Shown in pieces: positions 55,401 through 61,400 of a DNA stretch of 64,000 bases. The notes beneath the pieces are model-generated. The model was not told where the DNA came from and made no database searches. It saw only the letters and a list, made by a program, of their open reading frames with translations. A program made the position numbers and the translations under genes. This DNA is from Chrysaora quinquecirrha (Eukaryota; Cnidaria; Scyphozoa; Semaeostomeae; Pelagiidae). The stretch spans positions 230,966-294,965 of the forward strand of contig JACTAT010000158.1 in assembly GCA_014526335.1 (NCBI GenBank), written 5' to 3'. Within the stretch, counting starts at the first letter, position 1, and each line of letters starts with the position of its first letter.

Positions 55401-58400
55401 TGGATAAAGGGATAAGTGGATAAGTGGATAAGTGGATAAGGGGATAAGTGGATAAGGGGATAGTGGATGGATAAGGGGATAAGTGGATGGATAAGTGGAT
55501 AAGGGGATAAGTGGATAAGTGGATAAGTGGATAAGTGGATAAGGGGATGGATAAGTGGATAAGTGGATAAGTGGATAAGTGGATAAGGGGATAAGTGGAT
55601 AAGGGGATAAGTGGATAAGGGGATAAGTGGAAAGGGGGATAAGGGGGTAAGTGGATAAGGGGATAAGTGGATAAGGGGATAAGTGGGTAAGTGGATAAGA
55701 CGATAAGTGGGTGAGTGGATAAGTGGATAAGTGGGTAAGTGGATAAGAGGATAAGTGGGTGAGTGGATAAGTGGATAACTTAATCAGTTGATAATTGGGT
55801 AACTGAACAATTTGAATAGTGGATAATTGGATAATCAGACAAGTCGGTAATTAGATAATTGAATAATCGAATGATTGAATGATTGGATAATTGAATGATT
55901 GGATGATTTAATGCTTTGATAATTGAATGATTGGATGATTGAATGATTAGATAACTGGATAATTGAATGATTGGATAATTGAATGATTGGATGATTGGAT
56001 ATGATTGATAATGGATAATTGAATGATTGGATAATTGAATGATTGGATGATTGAATGATTGGATGATTGAATGATTAGATAATTGGATAATTGAATGATT
56101 GGATAATTGAATGATTGGATGATTGAATGATTAGATAACTGGATAATTGAATGATTGGATAATTGAATGATTGGATGATTGAATGATTGGATGATTGAAT
56201 GATTAGATAACTGGATAATTGAATGATTGGATAATTGAATGATTGGATGATTGAATGATTAGATAACTGGATAATTGAATGATTGGATAATTGAATGATT
56301 GGATGATTGGATAACTGAATGATTGGATTGTTGGATAATTGAATGATTGGATGATTGAATGATTGGATGATTGAATGATTAGATAACTGGATAATTGAAT
56401 GATTGGATAATTGAATGATTGGATGATTGAATGATTAGATAACTGGATAATTGAATGATTGGATAATTGAATGATTGGATGATTGAATGATTGGATGATT
56501 GGATTGATTGGATAATTGAATGATTGGATAATTGAATGATTGGATGATTGAATGATTGGATGATTGAATGATTAGATAACTGGATAATTGAATGATTGGA
56601 TAATTGAATGATTGGATGATTGGATGATTGAATGATTAGATAACTGGATAACTGAATGATTGGATAATTGAATGATTGGATAACTGAATGATTGGATTGT
56701 TGGATAATTGAATGATTGGATGATTGAATGATTGGATAATTGAATGATTGAATGATTGGATGATTGAATGATTAGATAACTGGAAAATTGAATGATTGGA
56801 TAATTGAATGATTGAATGATTGGATGATTGAATGATTAGATAACTGGATAATTGAATGATTGGATAACTGAATGATTGGATTGTTGGATAATTGAGTGAT
56901 TGGATGATTGAATGATTGGATGATTGAATGATTAGATAACTGGATAATTGGATTGTTGGATAATTGAATGATTGGATGATTGAATGATTGGATGATTGAA
57001 TGATTAGATAACTGGATAATTGAATGATTGGATAACTGAATGATTGGATTGTTGGATAATTGTGGCGTCGTGGTGTAATCCAGCTGACTAGTGGTGTAAG
57101 AACTGGCGCTAAAACACCATATCACCTTCACCTTCACCCATAATTGAATGATTGGATGATTGAATGATTGGATGATTGAATGATTAGATAACTGGATAAT
57201 TGAATGATTGGATAACTAAATGATTGGATAATTGAATGATTGGATAACTGAATGATTGGATTGTTGGATAATTGAATGATTGGATGATTGAACGATTGGA
57301 TGATTGAATGATTAGATAATTGGATAATTGAATGATTGGATAGCTGAATGATTGGATGATTGGATAATTGAATGATTGGATAACTGAATGATTGGATGAT
57401 TGGATAATTGAATGATTGGATAATTGAATCATTGGATAATTGGATAATTGAATGATTGGATAACTGAATGATTGAATGATTGAAACTGGGAGGTATAGAA
57501 AAATTCCTAGATCTGAAAGATATTGTGAATTTTGTTAATCCATACAAGTGAGTGAACTGGACCAAAAAACTTTCTTATAAAAAATAACGTGTATACTTCG
57601 AAAACAAAAAGAGACGTGAAAGCTTACTTGTATTGTGAGGTTTCGGGGTTTTCTTGTTGCTTCTTTGTCTTTGCTCTTTTGCATATCATCGGCGCATATT
57701 TCCACAACAGCAACGTTAGAACGTTTGTTCAATTCTGTTGATTTTTGCACTACGAAAAAATTTCATTTACATCAATCAGTGATTAAATTCAAATAGACAT
57801 TTTTGTGAATAACACCCCGAAAAGGACTAATCCTTCTAGGGGGTAAACTGTTTGAAAAATTCCAAATCAACAACAACAGATCACGCGACATTGCTTTATT
57901 TGGTGTTTCGTCATGAACACGTCAGATAAAATCACTGCCTTTTTATACCAGGAAGTCTTGTAATGCACTAGTCAATGCCTGTGCCGAGTTTAAATGGCAC
58001 AGACGTAACGGAAGGAAATTTCTGGAGGGATGGACCCCCCCTTGCTGGGTAAGATAAAGAATCTCTTATATTCTCTGATTGGTGCAATTCAATCCGCATC
58101 TGCCAGTATATCTTCCGCCATAATCAATACACCTTTTTAACTTAAAGCCTCGTTTTCAAAATTTATAAAGGATTTGACTGTGAAAAATTGTTCATGGAGA
58201 AATTTTACACCCTCAGTCATTTTTTACGGCCAAATTCCTTTTAAATTTTTACGCTTTCAATCGCTTTAAACTCGACATGGTAGGGACTAAGAGCGTATAA
58301 ATTAGCCTCTTCACTAAATAAAATGAACGTGCTGAATTCGAGTCTGAAGTCAAAGTGTTTCTGTTGCGCCATTCTTTTCTAAACGATGCACTTGATTGAA

Positions 58401-61400
58401 AGGTGTATTGTTTTCGGTGTTTTTACTCTGAACCTATTCACCGAACAAGTCCCAACATTGTTTAGTGTTGTTCAGTGTTCATGGCCAAACATTCTGGTCA
58501 ACTTGTCTGTGAACAATGGAAGGAGCCTTTGTCAAATGCATTGTTATAGACAGTCATGTTAATTGTTGATTTTTTTTCAATGGGGTCGGGGAGGGGTCGG
58601 GAAAAGGCATTGAACATCTGCCGAACAAAGTAGTTTGCACTTTGAACAATACAGTCTATAAGAATATTCAGGCTCAAATTTGCCAAAGAACAATGGAAAT
58701 TTAAGAATAACAATGGAAAAGTTCGAGCCTCGGCAAAAATTAGGATATTCTTATAAAAAAAAAGTGTGTATAAACTGATAATCTTTCTCCCAACAATTTT
58801 GCTCGCGATCAAATTTTACCGAACTGTTGTCCGGACTGTTGTTTACCGAACAACACTGAACAACTCCCCAAAACACTGAACAAGTCTCAACATGGGTGGA
58901 TAAAGGTATTGAACATTTCTCCGCGTTTCTCATTGGACCAATACACACTTTTTTATAAGAATACCTTATTTTTGCCGAGCCTCGATTATTCTTAAGCTTA
59001 TTCGATTTTGAGCCTGAAAATATTCTTAAATTATTCTTAATCATCAATGTTGTAAATTGGCTTCATATAGCTATTTCCACTTTTGAACGGAAATTCTCAT
59101 GGTCCCACAGATGGATGGCTGACATTAATAAAAAGAGTTACTGTATCAAAGAGTCAGACAGGATGTATGCATTTCAAAACAAATACAGTAGCCTGACAAT
59201 CACACTTATTGTACAGTGTAAAAAACGCAGAGAAATAAAAATGATCCTCGTCAAGCTTGAGCCTCAGATTATTCTTAAATAATTCTTAAATTTCAGCAAT
59301 TTTGAGCCTGAATATTCTTATAGACTGTATTCTTATAAAAAAAGTGTGTATTGGGACTTGTTCAGTGAACATTTTCAGTATTTTGGCCGGAGCTTCAGAT
59401 GATAAAAGCCTCAGAGTATGACCTAAGATATTTCCCTTTTTAAAGTTCTTAAGACTAAAAGACCATTTAAAGATGCATTAATATTATCTGCTGGATTTCG
59501 CACACAGTAACAGTGAAAATGAAGGTTCTTATACATTATTCATAGATAAATCAACGAAAAGGCATATGTCGGCAAAATTAACAGTCAGAACAAAAATATT
59601 TGATTTCCAGGTTCGGCCTGGAAATACAGAGTTAGGTTTTTAAAAATACGACGTCCAGCTTCGCTTAAACACTGTTGTTTAGCCTTTTATTTGGCTTTTT
59701 CAAACTCAATAGAAACTGTCTTTTGGAGTTGTAAAAAACATTAAAACATGCAAAAAGAGCGGAAAAATCTTGAATGGTATGAATATTTTAACTATTCTAG
59801 CTCTTCTCAGAGTTTTAATAATCAGAAAAACACCGAAAACATTGACGATATGATGGGAAATATACCCAGAAGTAGATCAAAGTGAACTTATCAGAAACGC
59901 AAAGCTGAATCGGTATTGTGTTTTGAACACCAATCAGCTCATAAGATACAGCGAGATAACCAATAGAATTAGTTGAAGAGTCACGAAGAACTCTTTCTAT
60001 CTAAACTACCAGCTTTTCGGTTTTGATAAAGGCCTGGCGTATAATTTCGTAATCTGCCTAATATAAGCACAAAAGCCCACAGTTATGTGTAGACAGAAGA
60101 GTTCGTTTCCTCAGCTTCTTTTAGCTTCAAATATCTGATTGGTGCATTTCGATCCACATCTGGGTATTGAGACCTTTTGTACGAAAGACCGCCGAGAGAG
60201 AATTTTTCAAAACTTCCAGATAACGAATTTTTGATGCTAAAAGCATATAAAGCATCTAAAACTTAGTCTAGGTGCAAAGTACTGTCCTAGCGATTGTGCT
60301 ATTGATTTTATGAGCCTTCAAAGTTCCCGATTCTATATGGGGTTTGACCGTGAAAAGTGATTGGGGTCACCACGCTGGGTCTAAGAAGTCACCACTTTTC
60401 ACCACGCTGGGTCTAAGGAGCACTTAAAGAATCGTGAACTTTGAACACTCATATTAAATCAATAATACGAGCGCTAGGATAGTAAAACTTTGCACCTAGA
60501 TTAAATTTTGGCTGCTTAATATGAATTTGGTACCGAAAACTCTGTATCTCGGAATGGTGAAACTTTCCATCATCGCAGCCGTTCTTCGAAAAGGTCTTTT
60601 TCCGTTGTAGTCAATTTTTGCGGTTTGTTTCTGACGGTTGTACTCTAAGGCCAAACAATTGAACATTTGAGATTTACTTTACAAGCAATGTTTGATCGTT
60701 TGGTCTCGTTACAAAGCACTGCTTGACAAGCAGAACGTGCCTAACAGTGCTTTAGAAAAGAATCAAAAAGTTTTTGCTGGATGCAAGCGAAAACGTTTGA
60801 CAAAAAATGCTTCACGACGTAGCTAAATGGCAAAACATTTTGCTTGACATGCAGACTTCAAAATGTTCGACGAACAATGCATTGTTTGACTAGACAGGCG
60901 AAAGCAGTGTCAGACGAAAATGGTTTTTAGGAGGTTCAATGATAAGTCTACATGCATGCAAGCAGACTATGATTTTTCCACTTAAACTTAAATTTTAACA
61001 TTTCAGCTCAATATAACAGTAGCTCACCAAATTTTTCTTCATCCAACGGAATTGGAAGTCTCAAACTGGAATCCTGTCGTGGTTTTCCTAAAGACACAGC
61101 AACCGGAACGAGGTCACCAGAAGATGGATAGTAGGCTTCTATATCCTTATGTTCATCTACATATTCAGGATGCGTAGGTTGGAAATAATATTTTGTTTTG
61201 CTAGTTTCCCGTCCAGGAGTTTCTGTTTTTCGGGATTGATGGCCTACGTATTCCGCTGTACGAAAATTTGCTGGCCTCGATGGTTTTTGCTCCTGAGTTT
61301 TTCCTGTTGTTTTTTCTTTAGGTTTCTTTGGTGGTGAATGAAATTGAATATGCGCTGGTCGTATGGTTGTGCGATGGGTATCAAATGTGGGTCTGCCATA

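Noticed and set aside
41081..55776. Telomere identity for the GGATAAG array
   Set aside because: The unit is 8 bp and not TTAGGG-like, and the array is internal to a conserved gene with exons on both sides.
56772..57565. Open frames rich in SNHSIIQ in the second 8-bp array
   Set aside because: Same periodicity artefact; one of them runs across the SINE-like insert.
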